NCBI GenBank assembly: GCA_035353815.1
Contig: DAOQAG010000022.1
Location: forward strand, 1 to 64,000
Length of the DNA stretch: 64,000 nt
DNA from: JAKPUX01 sp035353815
Lineage (GTDB): Bacteria > Zhuqueibacterota > Zhuqueibacteria > Residuimicrobiales > Residuimicrobiaceae
Reading direction: 5' to 3'
Shown here one piece after another: positions 26,139 through 34,648 of the stretch. How positions within the stretch are numbered: position 1 is the first letter of the stretch; every line of letters begins with the position of its first letter. The position numbers and the translations under genes were made by a program. The notes below the pieces were generated by a model that saw nothing but the letters and a program-made list of their open reading frames with translations, ran no database searches and was not told the DNA's origin.

Positions 26139-27044
26139 ATGAAAGGCGGTAGAATATCAGCTGTGACCGGCCTGCTGCTTGGGGCTTGCCTCTCCTGCGG
26201 CGCCCAGGAGCCGCCCCCCTTTGATGCGGCCCGGGCCTACGCACAGCTCAAGAAGCAATGTGAGTTCGGCCCGCGGGTCCCGGGGAGCCTCCCGCATCAG
26301 CGCTGCCGCGACTGGCTGCTCGCCACCCTGCGCAGCGCCGCCGGCGAGGTGACCACCCAGGATTTTATCCATACCTTCGGCTCGCCCCGCCAGTCCGCCC
26401 GCGCCAGCAACATCATCGCCAATTTTCAGCCGCAAAAGGGCGAGCGCATCCTCCTCTGCGCCCATTGGGATAGCCGCCCCTGGGCGGACCAGGACCCGGA
26501 TCCCAAAAATCACACCAAGCCCATCCTCGGGGCCAACGACGGGGGATCGGGCGTCGCCGTGCTGCTCGAGATCGCCCGGCTGCTCCAGCAAAAGCCGCCG
26601 CGCTGCGGGGTCGATATCGTCCTTTTCGATGCGGAAGACCAGGGGACGGAAGGGGATGAACGCAGTTACGCCAAGGGCGCACAGCACTTCGCCCGTTCGC
26701 TGGTCTCCTCCTACCATCCGCGATTCGGGATTCTCCTGGATATGGTTGGAGATGCCAACCTGAATATCTACCAGGAACACTACTCGCTGCAGTACGCCCG
26801 GCCTGTGGTCGACAAGGTCTGGGAGGCGGCCGCCCGGAGCGGCGTGACGGAGTTCATCCCGCAGCCGGGCTACGCGGTCTATGATGATCATTTGCCGCTG
26901 CTCGAACGCGGCATCCCCTGCATCGACCTCATCGATTTCGATTATCCCCCCTGGCACACCCTGGCCGACACGCCCGACAAGTGCTCGCCCGTCTCCCTGG
27001 AAAAAGTGGGCCGGGTTCTGCTGCAGGTGATTTATTCGCAATAA
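26139..27044 (+). CDS. glutaminyl-peptide cyclotransferase-like M28 metalloenzyme
   Basis: A 301-residue exported enzyme of the M28/glutaminyl cyclase superfamily, 23 bases after sprA with a strong GAGAGGAGAGG site, so likely cotranscribed. The segments AHWDSRPWADQDP, GANDGGSG (Asp134), FDAEDQG (Glu166, Asp167), the DDHLPLL loop and PPWHTLADT (His273) match animal-type and Bacteroidetes glutaminyl cyclases better than aminopeptidases. Glu166 corresponds to the catalytic Glu and Asp134, Asp167 and His273 to the zinc ligands. Such enzymes convert N-terminal Gln to pyroglutamate. The N-terminus could be a lipoprotein signal (LGAC) or be cut at CGA|QEP. Several exported proteins in the window expose N-terminal Gln, which supports the assignment. 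Confidence 0.82.
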   Translation: MKGGRISAVTGLLLGACLSCGAQEPPPFDAARAYAQLKKQCEFGPRVPGSLPHQRCRDWLLATLRSAAGEVTTQDFIHTFGSPRQSARASNIIANFQPQKGERILLCAHWDSRPWADQDPDPKNHTKPILGANDGGSGVAVLLEIARLLQQKPPRCGVDIVLFDAEDQGTEGDERSYAKGAQHFARSLVSSYHPRFGILLDMVGDANLNIYQEHYSLQYARPVVDKVWEAAARSGVTEFIPQPGYAVYDDHLPLLERGIPCIDLIDFDYPPWHTLADTPDKCSPVSLEKVGRVLLQVIYSQ

Positions 27045-27151
27045 GGCCATCCCCGTTGCGCCAGTCGGGCGCAAGTAATGTCCTTGTATATTGAAGATAT
27101 TGTTCAGGCGGATTCGCCTAGAGGCCATTCCCGTTGCGCCAGTCCGGCGCC
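27045..27151. repeat. two copies of a 29-base repeat with dyad
   Basis: The sequence GGCCATCCCCGTTGCGCCAG (start of copy one, 27045-27073) recurs at 27123-27151 with three or four changes. Copy one contains the inverted repeat TTGCGCC/GGCGCAA around a five-base loop; copy two keeps most of it. Between them is a TATATT (27087-27092) that might be a -10 element for prmA, with no good -35. Confidence 0.55.
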
Positions 27152-27171
27152 AGCCCGAAAGGATTACTGTC

Positions 27172-28026
27172 ATGCCTACCCGTGAGATCTTTCTTGCCAT
27201 TACGATTCCCTGCCCGACGGAGTGCAGTGAGGCCCTGGCCAGCTTTCTTTTCGATCTCGGCGCCGCCGGGGTTGAAGAGCAGGAAGGGGGCCTGACCGCG
27301 TATTTCGCGGACGGCCGGACCGATCTGCTGGAGCCCATCCGGCGCTATCTCGGCGAGCTGGCCGAGCTGGGCTATCCTGTTCAGCCTGACGGGATCACCT
27401 GTGCGGAGATCGCCGATCGCGACTGGAACGCCGAGTGGAAGAAGAGCTACACCGGCTTTGAGATCAGCGCCAGGATCTATATCAAGCCGACCTGGGAGGC
27501 GCCGCCGGCGCGGCTCTATCCCTGCCTGATCGAGATCGATCCGGAGATGGCCTTTGGCACCGGCACCCATTCCACTACCCGGGTTTGCCTGCGGCTGCTG
27601 GAGGCCGGTTTGCGCCCTGGGGCCCGGGTGCTCGATATCGGCACCGGCACGGGCATTCTCGCCATCGCCGCCGCCAAGCTCGGCGCCGGGCCCATTGTCG
27701 CTTTTGATGTCGATCCCGTAGCCGCCGCAACCGCCCGGCGCAACGCCGTTGCCAACGGCGTGCACACCGGCCTGGATATTTTCGCCGGCGAACTCGCTGA
27801 TCTGCCGCCACAGCCCTTTGATCTCGTCCTGGCCAATATCCAGCGTAATGTCATCGTCAAAATGCTGCCGGAGCTGCGCCGCCGCTTCCCGGCCGACACG
27901 GAGTTCATTTTTTCCGGCATCCTCGGCGAGGAGGAGACGCTGTTCAGCGACGCCCTCGCCGCCGCAGGATTTATCCTCCTCGAAATCCGCCACGATGAGG
28001 AATGGCTCGGCTGCCGGGCGCGCTGA
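27172..28026 (+). CDS. prmA: ribosomal protein L11 methyltransferase
   Basis: The 284-residue form starts at the ATG at 27172 (AAAGGA upstream); the longer frame runs through a repeat. The N-terminal domain includes DWNAEWKKSYTGFEI. The methyltransferase core has the diagnostic EIDPEMAFGTGTHSTTR, SAM-binding VLDIGTGTGILAIAAAKLGA and catalytic-site LANIQRNVI. It trimethylates ribosomal protein L11 in the cytoplasm. It follows the glutaminyl-cyclase-like gene and ends before a terminator at 28131-28153. Confidence 0.94.
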   Translation: MPTREIFLAITIPCPTECSEALASFLFDLGAAGVEEQEGGLTAYFADGRTDLLEPIRRYLGELAELGYPVQPDGITCAEIADRDWNAEWKKSYTGFEISARIYIKPTWEAPPARLYPCLIEIDPEMAFGTGTHSTTRVCLRLLEAGLRPGARVLDIGTGTGILAIAAAKLGAGPIVAFDVDPVAAATARRNAVANGVHTGLDIFAGELADLPPQPFDLVLANIQRNVIVKMLPELRRRFPADTEFIFSGILGEEETLFSDALAAAGFILLEIRHDEEWLGCRAR

Positions 28027-28130
28027 CCTCTCCCGGGGACCTTTTCGCATTATACGAAAAAAGTGATCTGGCGCAAGCTTTTCCGGCGCTATTTGGCGTT
28101 ATATTAAGGCCATTCAAGCCAGCTGCAGAA

Positions 28131-28153
28131 GGGCACACCGTGCCCCTTTTTTT
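28131..28153 (+). terminator. intrinsic terminator after prmA
   Basis: A six-base-pair GC stem (GGGCAC at 28131-28136, GTGCCC at 28140-28145, loop ACC) is followed by C and seven Ts. It lies about 100 bases after prmA. If a promoter lies further upstream, it could instead act as an attenuator for the next gene. Confidence 0.65.
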
Positions 28154-28247
28154 GTGCCGGCCGGAAATGGAATCCCTCTATCCCCGTGTTATAGCATTAC
28201 GTCCGGGGAGAGACAAACGGTTGGATCATTAACGATGGGATGACAAG

Positions 28248-31200
28248 ATGAAAAAAGTGCTACGAGTGACATGGATCGCAGTGCTCCTGTGCGGCCTGGC
28301 GGTGCAGCATGCGCAGGCGGCGAAGCCGCAGGGCGTCGCCCCGGCTCTACGAACAGCGCAAACGCAGCAGGAGGTGCAAACGGCGGGCGCGACCATGGCC
28401 AAGGCCGAGAGGGCCTTCGCCCAGGCCATCGATCAGGGGCTGAATGCCGCGGCTGAACAGCGGCGATTGACCGCCCGCATCGAAGCCATGCAGCAGCCCG
28501 AGATCCTGATCCCGAAATTCATGCGCGCCTGGCGGGCCTCCCAGCGGCCGGCCCTCGGGCCGGCGTCCCTGGCCAAAAGCACGACCGCGGCGGCTGTCAC
28601 CGGGATTTCCGGCAAGGTGACCCGGGAAGGGGAGATCCCCGAGTATCCCGTCAGCGTGGTCGCTTTTGATCTCTATGGCTATTACCGCGGCGATGCCAGC
28701 ATCGATGGCAATGAAGGAACGTATACCCTTCGCGACCTGCCCGCCGGCGACTATTATGTGCTGACGGCGAGCGACGCCTACGTCGACGAGATCTATAATG
28801 ATCAGGTGCTGCGCCTCGATGTGCGCGATACCTGGCGCCTGGCCGAGAAGGTCAAGGTGATCGATGGGCAGCTCACGACGGCGATCGATTTTGATCTGCG
28901 CAGCGGCGCCGAGATCACCGGGACGGTATCCCGGGATGATGGCTCCCCGGTGCAGGGGCTGACGCTCTCCTTCGTTTTCACGGCCAAGAACTCCGCCGTG
29001 CCGCTCTATAGCGTTGAAAAAGGCACCGATGACGGCTGGTACAGCATCCATGTGCCCCTGGTGGGTGAATTCAAGCTCTCCGTGGAAGTGGCCGAGAGCG
29101 GCGACATGCAAACCTGGTACCCCAACCATCCCACCTGGGAGACCGGCGAGACGGTCACCATCCCCGCGTTTGATGCCCAGCTCACGGAGATCAATTTTAC
29201 CCTGGCGCCCTATCCGCCGGGAGCCAAACCGGGCTCCATTTCGGGCTCCTACCGCTGGAGCGATACCGCGCAGCTCTTCAGCGTCGCCACGGTGTTCCTC
29301 TTTAACGCAGCGGACTCCTCGCTGGCCAGTTTCTCCTTCGGCCTGCTGGGTTCCTATTCCTTGTCCGGCGTTCCAGCCGGTGAGTATATCCTCTATCTCG
29401 ATGACCAGCTCGGTAATCTCATCGGCGGCGTAAATTATCTGGGACAGTATTACGCGGGGGCGACTACACCGGGCGAGGCGAAAAGGATCGTCGTGCATGA
29501 GGGTGAAGAGGTGGTCCTGGATGATATCATTCTCGAACCGGGGGGTGTTCTCTCCGGCACCATCAAGTCGGCGGAGGGGAAGAACCTCGACGGGGTGTGG
29601 GTTTTGGCGATCGATGCCACGCTCAAGGAACTCAGCGTCGAGCCCTGGCTCAGCAATCTCCACCTCTTTATCGGCCAGGCCGATGCCAGCGGCGCCTATC
29701 AGATCGCCGGCATGCCCAGCGGCAAGTATGTGATCCGGACGATCTCCGATACGCTGATCAACCAGAATCTGTTGAACCTGATCAAGATCTCTTCCGGTGC
29801 CCACGCCGGCGAGGTCGTCGATGCCTGGTACGGCGGCGGAGCCAACCTCTTCAGCATAGCCGCGGCGACGCCGGTGGAGGTGGTCGCGCCCCGGGAGACC
29901 AAAAACATCAACTTTGTCCTGGAGAAGGCGAAATGGATCCGCGGCCGGATCTCTGACGCCGGCACCGATGTCGGCAAGAGCTTTTATCGCCTCTTCGCCC
30001 TGAACGACAGTTCCGCCATGCCCTATCTCTCTTTCGGCATGCTGATCCACAACAATCAAATGGACAGCGCCGGCCATTACCGGCTCGGCCCGCTGCCTTC
30101 GGGCACCTACAAGATTCTCGCCCTGGCACCCTTCAGTGGATTCAATAATTACTTGAGCGAGATGTACGGCGGCGCGCGCGATTTCAACAGCGCCTCGGTG
30201 GTAACGGTGGGCAACACCGACGTTGCGGGGGTGGATTTCAAGGTCGAGCGCGGGGCGACGATCCAGGGCTTTATCGACCTGCCCCAGGATGGGGGCGGAA
30301 CGATCCGGGCGGGCGCGGATCTGCTCGATGGTTTTCCGGTGGTCGTCTACGAAGCCGTGAGCGGCAAGCTCGCCAGCCTCGATTTCGTCCAGTTCAACGG
30401 CGGCTACCGGGTTGACCATCTCCTGCCCGGCACCTACAAGATCCTCGCCCTGCCGGCGGTGGCTCCCTACGCGGCGACCTGGTACAGCGGAGGCGGTACC
30501 TTCGATACCGCCGGCCGCACCGTGACGGTGGGCTATGGCGAGACGGTGCAGTGCGATATTACGCTTGAAAAGGGAAATGGCGCCATCGCCGGGAATGTGA
30601 GCGATTTCGCTACCACGCTGCCCCTGTCGCGGGCCCTGGTCATCGCCTATGATGCGACCGGCCATCCCGCCGGCCTGAGCATGAGCGACATGGATCTGGC
30701 TACAGGCGCGGTGATCAGCCAGACCGGCCAGTACGCCATCTCCGGCCTGCGGCCGGGCGACTATTATCTGCGTACCTACGCAATCAGCTCCGTTCTCGGG
30801 CTGGCGGATCAGCTGCTCGGAGTTTACAATACCCTGGCGCCCAGCGATGGTTCGGAGATCGATTATATGGGCCTGCTCTTCGGCAGCGGCCTGGGCGATC
30901 TGACCAGCCTCTTCGATCTGCAGATGACGGTTTATGCCGATCAATGGTATGCGGCGGCGCCGGCGCGGCTGGAGCTCGATGTCAATGCCTTTGCCCTGCA
31001 GCTGCTCGCCTATGGCGTGCCGAGCGGCTATGATCAGGCTCTACTGCCGATCTATCTGCCGATGCCTATGGCGGAAACCATTCCCGCCACGGCGGCACCG
31101 GTCCAGGTGGCGGAGGGCGCGATCGTTTCGGGCATCGACTTTCATCTGAGCGAAGGGGCGCTGTCGGATGTGATCGCGGACGTTGAGGAGAAACCGGCGG

Positions 31201-31487
31201 CCCTTCCCGAGCACTTTGCGGTGCATCCGAACTATCCCAATCCCTTCAATCCCACCACCACTCTGGCCTTCGATCTGCCGGCGGCAGGGGCGGTGCAGGT
31301 GGTGATCTACAACGGCTTGGGACGGCAGGTGCGCGTGCTCCAGGATGGCCTGCTGCAGGCGGGACAGCACCGGCTGCAGTGGGACGGCCGCAGCGATCGC
31401 GGCGAGATGGCCCCATCGGGCCTCTACTTCGCCTGCTTCCGCAGCGGTGGCAGCCAGCGTACCATCAAGATGGTGATGCTGAAGTAG
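28248..31487 (+). CDS. large type IX-secreted surface protein with carboxypeptidase-regulatory-like repeats
   Basis: A 1,079-residue exported protein. The signal peptide (likely AQA|AKP) is followed by an Ala/Gln/Arg-rich helical segment (about 30-105). A series of beta-sandwich repeats of about 90-110 residues comes next, each with a 'G.ISG.V' opening and a 'YTLRDLPAGDYYVLT'-type ending (also LGPLPSGTYKILA, VDHLLPGTYKILA, ISGLRPGDYYLRT). These are typical of carboxypeptidase regulatory-like or CNA-B folds. The last 90 residues are the sorting domain: NYPNPFNPTTTLAFDL, IYNGLGRQVRVL, WDGRSDRGEMAPSGLYFACF, ending IKMVMLK. I see no catalytic motif, so a structural or adhesive role is likely. Confidence 0.82.
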   Translation: MKKVLRVTWIAVLLCGLAVQHAQAAKPQGVAPALRTAQTQQEVQTAGATMAKAERAFAQAIDQGLNAAAEQRRLTARIEAMQQPEILIPKFMRAWRASQRPALGPASLAKSTTAAAVTGISGKVTREGEIPEYPVSVVAFDLYGYYRGDASIDGNEGTYTLRDLPAGDYYVLTASDAYVDEIYNDQVLRLDVRDTWRLAEKVKVIDGQLTTAIDFDLRSGAEITGTVSRDDGSPVQGLTLSFVFTAKNSAVPLYSVEKGTDDGWYSIHVPLVGEFKLSVEVAESGDMQTWYPNHPTWETGETVTIPAFDAQLTEINFTLAPYPPGAKPGSISGSYRWSDTAQLFSVATVFLFNAADSSLASFSFGLLGSYSLSGVPAGEYILYLDDQLGNLIGGVNYLGQYYAGATTPGEAKRIVVHEGEEVVLDDIILEPGGVLSGTIKSAEGKNLDGVWVLAIDATLKELSVEPWLSNLHLFIGQADASGAYQIAGMPSGKYVIRTISDTLINQNLLNLIKISSGAHAGEVVDAWYGGGANLFSIAAATPVEVVAPRETKNINFVLEKAKWIRGRISDAGTDVGKSFYRLFALNDSSAMPYLSFGMLIHNNQMDSAGHYRLGPLPSGTYKILALAPFSGFNNYLSEMYGGARDFNSASVVTVGNTDVAGVDFKVERGATIQGFIDLPQDGGGTIRAGADLLDGFPVVVYEAVSGKLASLDFVQFNGGYRVDHLLPGTYKILALPAVAPYAATWYSGGGTFDTAGRTVTVGYGETVQCDITLEKGNGAIAGNVSDFATTLPLSRALVIAYDATGHPAGLSMSDMDLATGAVISQTGQYAISGLRPGDYYLRTYAISSVLGLADQLLGVYNTLAPSDGSEIDYMGLLFGSGLGDLTSLFDLQMTVYADQWYAAAPARLELDVNAFALQLLAYGVPSGYDQALLPIYLPMPMAETIPATAAPVQVAEGAIVSGIDFHLSEGALSDVIADVEEKPAALPEHFAVHPNYPNPFNPTTTLAFDLPAAGAVQVVIYNGLGRQVRVLQDGLLQAGQHRLQWDGRSDRGEMAPSGLYFACFRSGGSQRTIKMVMLK

Positions 31488-31499
31488 AATCTCCCCCAT

Positions 31500-31532
31500 C
31501 TCGCTCCCGCCCGGATTCCGGGTGGGAGCGAG
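31500..31532 (+). other. long inverted repeat after the surface-protein gene
   Basis: A 15-base-pair stem (CTCGCTCCCGCCCGG at 31500-31514 with CCGGGTGGGAGCGAG at 31518-31532, one G-U pair) with an ATT loop begins 13 bases after the stop codon. There is no T tract. Its left arm resembles the repeat core found downstream at 31551-31655, so it may be two repeat units in inverted orientation that also serve as a 3' end structure. Confidence 0.6.
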
Positions 31533-31550
31533 TGTGCGGGGGCTCGCCCC

Positions 31551-31655
31551 ACGATCTCGCGCCCACCCCGCCGCTTGCTCGCTTCCCAATCTCGTGCCCA
31601 CCCCGCCATTTGCTCGCCCCACGATCTCGCGCCCACCCCGCCGCTTACTCCTGCG
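31551..31655. repeat. 35-base tandem repeat, three copies
   Basis: Units begin at 31551, 31586 and 31621, with the core ATCTCG at 31554, 31589 and 31624, giving an exact 35-base period. The shared part is ATCTCG(C/T)GCCCACCCCGCC. The third unit overlaps the stop codon of the reverse-strand gene ending at 31645. The core recurs at the left edge of the window and, inverted, at the assembly gap. Confidence 0.8.
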
Positions 31656-32097
31656 GCGGCTCTCCTTTCACCATAGCCTGGATCTCTTTGTCGAAGATAA
31701 TCAGCTGGCTGCGCATCCCCAGGATCTTGTCGCTGCCGCAAAGGGGCCAGAGCAGGACGCCTCTGGTCCAGGGACCCACGACGCCATCCTGCAGCTGGGG
31801 CTTGGTCCACACCACAATGACTTGCTCTCCCTTGTATACGCCCACGACCATCACTGAGTTGGAGGTAACGGGGTGCTTCCAGGAGAGCACGTTTTGATCG
31901 ATGAGCAGGCGGCGTTCCTTGCTGTGACCGTTATAATGCGCGGTGTCCGCCACGATGGCGCGCAGTTTGGCCTCATCGTGGGTATTGAACGCCTGGATAT
32001 ATCGGTCCAGCACAGCGGCTGAGCACCGCTGTCCATGGCAGTACAGCGAGAGCGCTATCGCGACTGCGGCAGCAGCGATGGCCATCCTTGTTTTCAT
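31645..32097 (-). CDS. small secreted NTF2-like (SnoaL-type) protein
   Basis: A 150-residue protein with a signal peptide (AIAAAAVAIALSLYCHG, then QRC). The start is supported by AAAGGAA. The mature N-terminus, YIQAFNTHDEAKLRAIVADT, is the opening helix of NTF2-like folds, and alternating beta strands follow (VMVVGVYKGEQVIVVWT). This is a fold-level guess; no catalytic residues can be named. It lies downstream of the sigma/anti-sigma pair on the same strand with a gap of about 70 bases, so it may belong to that regulon. Its 3' end has been invaded by the 35-base repeat. Confidence 0.6.
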   Translation of the reverse strand: MKTRMAIAAAAVAIALSLYCHGQRCSAAVLDRYIQAFNTHDEAKLRAIVADTAHYNGHSKERRLLIDQNVLSWKHPVTSNSVMVVGVYKGEQVIVVWTKPQLQDGVVGPWTRGVLLWPLCGSDKILGMRSQLIIFDKEIQAMVKGEPPQE

Positions 32098-32166
32098 GGC
32101 ACATTTCCTTTCAGATGATAAAGGGAATCCGGTTTGCGCCTGGCGCTGAAGCCAGGCATGTATCGA

Positions 32167-32970
32167 TTAGATGAACTGCCGGGCGAACTCCTGCAACGGG
32201 CTGGTCCGCTCGTTATGAAAACGATAAGCGATGAAGACCCGGGAAGGTACGGGCCGGCCGTATTGCAGGCTGGGCGCGAACCGGCTCTGTGTCAGGGCGG
32301 TAACCGCCTGTTCTGCGAATTCTTTGATGGCCGGGATATTCTGCAGAACCTGAACGTTGGCTGGATGTCCTTCCGCATCGATCAGGGCTGCCAGCAAGAC
32401 CTCTCCCTCCAATCCCTGCTCACGGGCCCTGGCTGGGAAAGCGGGTGTCGCCAGATAGAGCGGCCGGGGACTGCGGAACGGGGCTGCTGCCATTTCATCT
32501 GCAGCAGAAGCGCCGGCGTGCGCCGGAGCGGCCGGACCTTCACTGGACCAGATATCCAGCGGGGGCAATTCATAGGCCAGCGGGGAGGAGCCGAAAGGGA
32601 GCGAGGGCGGGACGGCGCCGTTGCGTTGCTCCAGGTAGCGGCCGCTGAAGAATACAGTGACAAGAAGCAGCAGGATGAGTGCGGCCAGGGCAAAAGCCGG
32701 CACGGGTGCAGGCCGCCGCCAGAGAGGCACCTCCCTCCCGGCGCGGGACTCCGGTTTGGACCAGCGCAGCAAAAAGCGCTGGTCGATCTCCTGCGGGAAC
32801 TCAATTTCCTCACGCCGGGCCAGGCGCGCTATTTTTTTCATGGACCGAAAATAGCGGCGGCATTCGCTGCAATCAGCCAAATGGATCAAGACCGCAAGCT
32901 CGTCGGCCGCATCGAGTTCGTCATCGATCCAGCGGTCGATCCGGCCGCACATCTCCGTACACGCCTTCAT
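32167..32970 (-). CDS. anti-sigma factor fused to a TonB C-terminal-like domain
   Basis: A 267-residue membrane protein. Residues 1-60 form a zinc-type anti-sigma domain with the H-x3-C-x2-C signature (His30, Cys34, Cys37), placed in the cytoplasm. One transmembrane helix follows (about 92-112, FALAALILLLLVTVFFSG), then a Pro/Ala-rich linker. The periplasmic domain (about 175-258) has the TonB C-terminal pattern: PAFPARAREQGLEGEVLLAALIDAEG, then FAEQAVTALTQSRFAPSLQYGRPV and ending in a beta strand. It is coupled to the sigma gene by an ATGA overlap, so it most likely restrains that sigma factor. The TonB-like part may sense an outer-membrane partner; this is inference. Confidence 0.85.
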   Translation of the reverse strand: MKACTEMCGRIDRWIDDELDAADELAVLIHLADCSECRRYFRSMKKIARLARREEIEFPQEIDQRFLLRWSKPESRAGREVPLWRRPAPVPAFALAALILLLLVTVFFSGRYLEQRNGAVPPSLPFGSSPLAYELPPLDIWSSEGPAAPAHAGASAADEMAAAPFRSPRPLYLATPAFPARAREQGLEGEVLLAALIDAEGHPANVQVLQNIPAIKEFAEQAVTALTQSRFAPSLQYGRPVPSRVFIAYRFHNERTSPLQEFARQFI

Positions 32971-33506
32971 TTTATCTCCGTAAATGATAGTTTTTTCAAT
33001 ATGTCGAACAAGCGGTGTCTGGCCCTGTGTAGCCTGGACCTGACTGCGCTGAGTGTCATTCCGGTGATCGCCGCTATTTCTTGATAATGGAGCTGCTGAA
33101 ATTCGCGCAGCACGACGAGTTCGCGATCCTCCGGCTGAAGCCGCGCCAGGGCTGCCTGGAGTAGCTGCAGTTCCTCATCCCGGGAATCGGCAGGGTCCAC
33201 AGCCGGCTCGTCAGCGGTTCCTTGCGCCCCCTTCCACAGCGGAATTCTGCGGCGCATTGAAGTCAGGCAATAGTGATGGGCTATGCTGAAGAGCCAACTC
33301 CTGAACCGTGCCGGATCGCGCAGCTGGCGATGGTTTTCCCAGGCGCGGAGAAAAACCTCCTGAACACCATCCATGGCCGAATCCTTGTCCCCAAGCAGCC
33401 TGAAACAAAAGGCGTAAATGGCTTTCTTGTGGGCATGGTAGAGGGCGACAAAGGCGGCGGCCTCTCCGGCGGAGAATCTGCTGGCCAGCTCCAACTCTTG
33501 CGTCAT
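32967..33506 (-). CDS. ECF-family RNA polymerase sigma factor
   Basis: A 179-residue sigma-70 family protein with only regions 2 and 4. Region 2 includes FVALYHAHKKAIYAFCFRLL, DAMDGVQEVF-type residues (DSAMDGVQEVFLRAW) and FRSWLFSIAHHYCL. Region 4 includes LQPEDRELVVLREFQQLHYQEIAAITGMTLSAVRSRLHRAR, a clear helix-turn-helix. AGGAAGG precedes the ATG. It is the first gene of a sigma/anti-sigma pair. The regulon is unknown, though the neighbouring secreted protein is a candidate target. Confidence 0.93.
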   Translation of the reverse strand: MTQELELASRFSAGEAAAFVALYHAHKKAIYAFCFRLLGDKDSAMDGVQEVFLRAWENHRQLRDPARFRSWLFSIAHHYCLTSMRRRIPLWKGAQGTADEPAVDPADSRDEELQLLQAALARLQPEDRELVVLREFQQLHYQEIAAITGMTLSAVRSRLHRARHRLFDILKKLSFTEIK

Positions 33507-33583
33507 TTTTGGGCCTTCCTATGGTCTCATTGGTAAGACTCATTTCAGAGCGAAAAGTTGCTGCCTTCTCGATGGATTTTTGC

Positions 33584-33612
33584 TTGATTTTGGCCCGGGC
33601 ATTGGTTACACT
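33584..33612 (+). promoter_or_regulatory. candidate promoter for the DUF1028 gene
   Basis: TTGATT (33584-33589) and TACACT (33607-33612) are spaced by 17 bases, about 40 bases before the ATG at 33651. The match is moderate. Confidence 0.35.
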
Positions 33613-33650
33613 ACACCTGGCAGGCATCTCACGCCAAGATAGGAGGCTCT

Positions 33651-34640
33651 ATGAATAGCCTGTTGCGCCGGTTTTTTCTGGTTTTGAACCTGCTGCCGGC
33701 ACTGCTTTACAGCGGCACCGCGGCGCACGCCTCGGCAGGGCAGCCGATCGCCACCTTCTCCATCGTTGCGCGGGACTCACTCAGCGGCGAGTGCGGTGTG
33801 GCGGTTGCCTCGCGGTTTTTTGCGGTCGGGAGTGTGGTGCCGTGGGCGCGCGCCGGCGCCGGAGCGGTGGCGACGCAGTCCTTTTGCAACACCACCTTCG
33901 GCTGGCGGGGGCTGGATTTGATGCAGCAGGGATTGACGCCGCAGGAAGCCCTGACGGTGCTGTTGCGCGGAGATGACGATCCCGAACACCGGCAGGTGGG
34001 CATGGTCGCGGCGGACGGCCAGTCGGTCACCTACACCGGCAAGGCGTGCATCCCCTGGGCAGGCGGGCGCAGCGGCCGCAACTATGCCCTGCAAGGCAAC
34101 ATTCTCACCGGCGAGCAGGTGGTGATCGAGATGGAAAAGGCTTTTCTGACAGTCAAAGGCACCCTAGCGGAGCGCCTCTATGCGGCGCTGAAGGCGGGAG
34201 ATACTGCGGGCGGAGATTCGCGCGGCCGCCAGTCGGCGGCGCTGCTGGTCGTCAAGGAGGGTGCCGGCTATGGTGGCTTCACCGACCGCGCCATCGACAT
34301 CCGCGTCGATGACCATCCCGACCCCTTCCTCGAACTGAAACGGCTGCTCGATTATGCCCAGATGAACTATGCCTGGAACGAGGGCTGGACCCTCTTCACC
34401 CAAAAGCAGTTCGCAGCCGCCCTGCCCAAGATCGAACACGCGGCGCTCCTAGCACCGCAGAATCCCGAGCTGCTCTATGACCTGGCAGTGATCCGCCTCG
34501 CTGCCGGCCGGCGAGAAGAATCCCTCGTGGCGCTGCGCCATGCCGTTACTATTAACGAAAAGCTTAAAAAACAGGCGTACCAGGACAATGACATGGCGGC
34601 GCTGCGCAGCGATCCCCGCTTTCAGCAACTGGTCAAGTAG
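33651..34640 (+). CDS. DUF1028 family protein with C-terminal TPR-like repeat
   Basis: A 329-residue exported protein preceded by a perfect AGGAGG. After the signal peptide (around AHA|SAG) comes the DUF1028 domain (about 30-230): ATFSIVARDSLSGECGVAVASRFFAVGSVVPWA, ATQSF, the GRSGRNYALQGNIL segment and a RGRQSAALLVV segment. DUF1028 proteins are related to Ntn-hydrolases, but their reaction is not established. The C-terminal part (about 245-329) is helical with a TPR-like pattern (AALPKIEHAALLAPQNPELL ... RREESLVALRHAV). Transcribed alone and divergent from the sigma factor. Confidence 0.85.
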   Translation: MNSLLRRFFLVLNLLPALLYSGTAAHASAGQPIATFSIVARDSLSGECGVAVASRFFAVGSVVPWARAGAGAVATQSFCNTTFGWRGLDLMQQGLTPQEALTVLLRGDDDPEHRQVGMVAADGQSVTYTGKACIPWAGGRSGRNYALQGNILTGEQVVIEMEKAFLTVKGTLAERLYAALKAGDTAGGDSRGRQSAALLVVKEGAGYGGFTDRAIDIRVDDHPDPFLELKRLLDYAQMNYAWNEGWTLFTQKQFAAALPKIEHAALLAPQNPELLYDLAVIRLAAGRREESLVALRHAVTINEKLKKQAYQDNDMAALRSDPRFQQLVK

Positions 34641-34648
34641 CCCGGGTC

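Noticed and set aside
31551..31655. CRISPR array
   Set aside because: Units are contiguous with a 35-base period and no unique spacers, and no cas genes are present.
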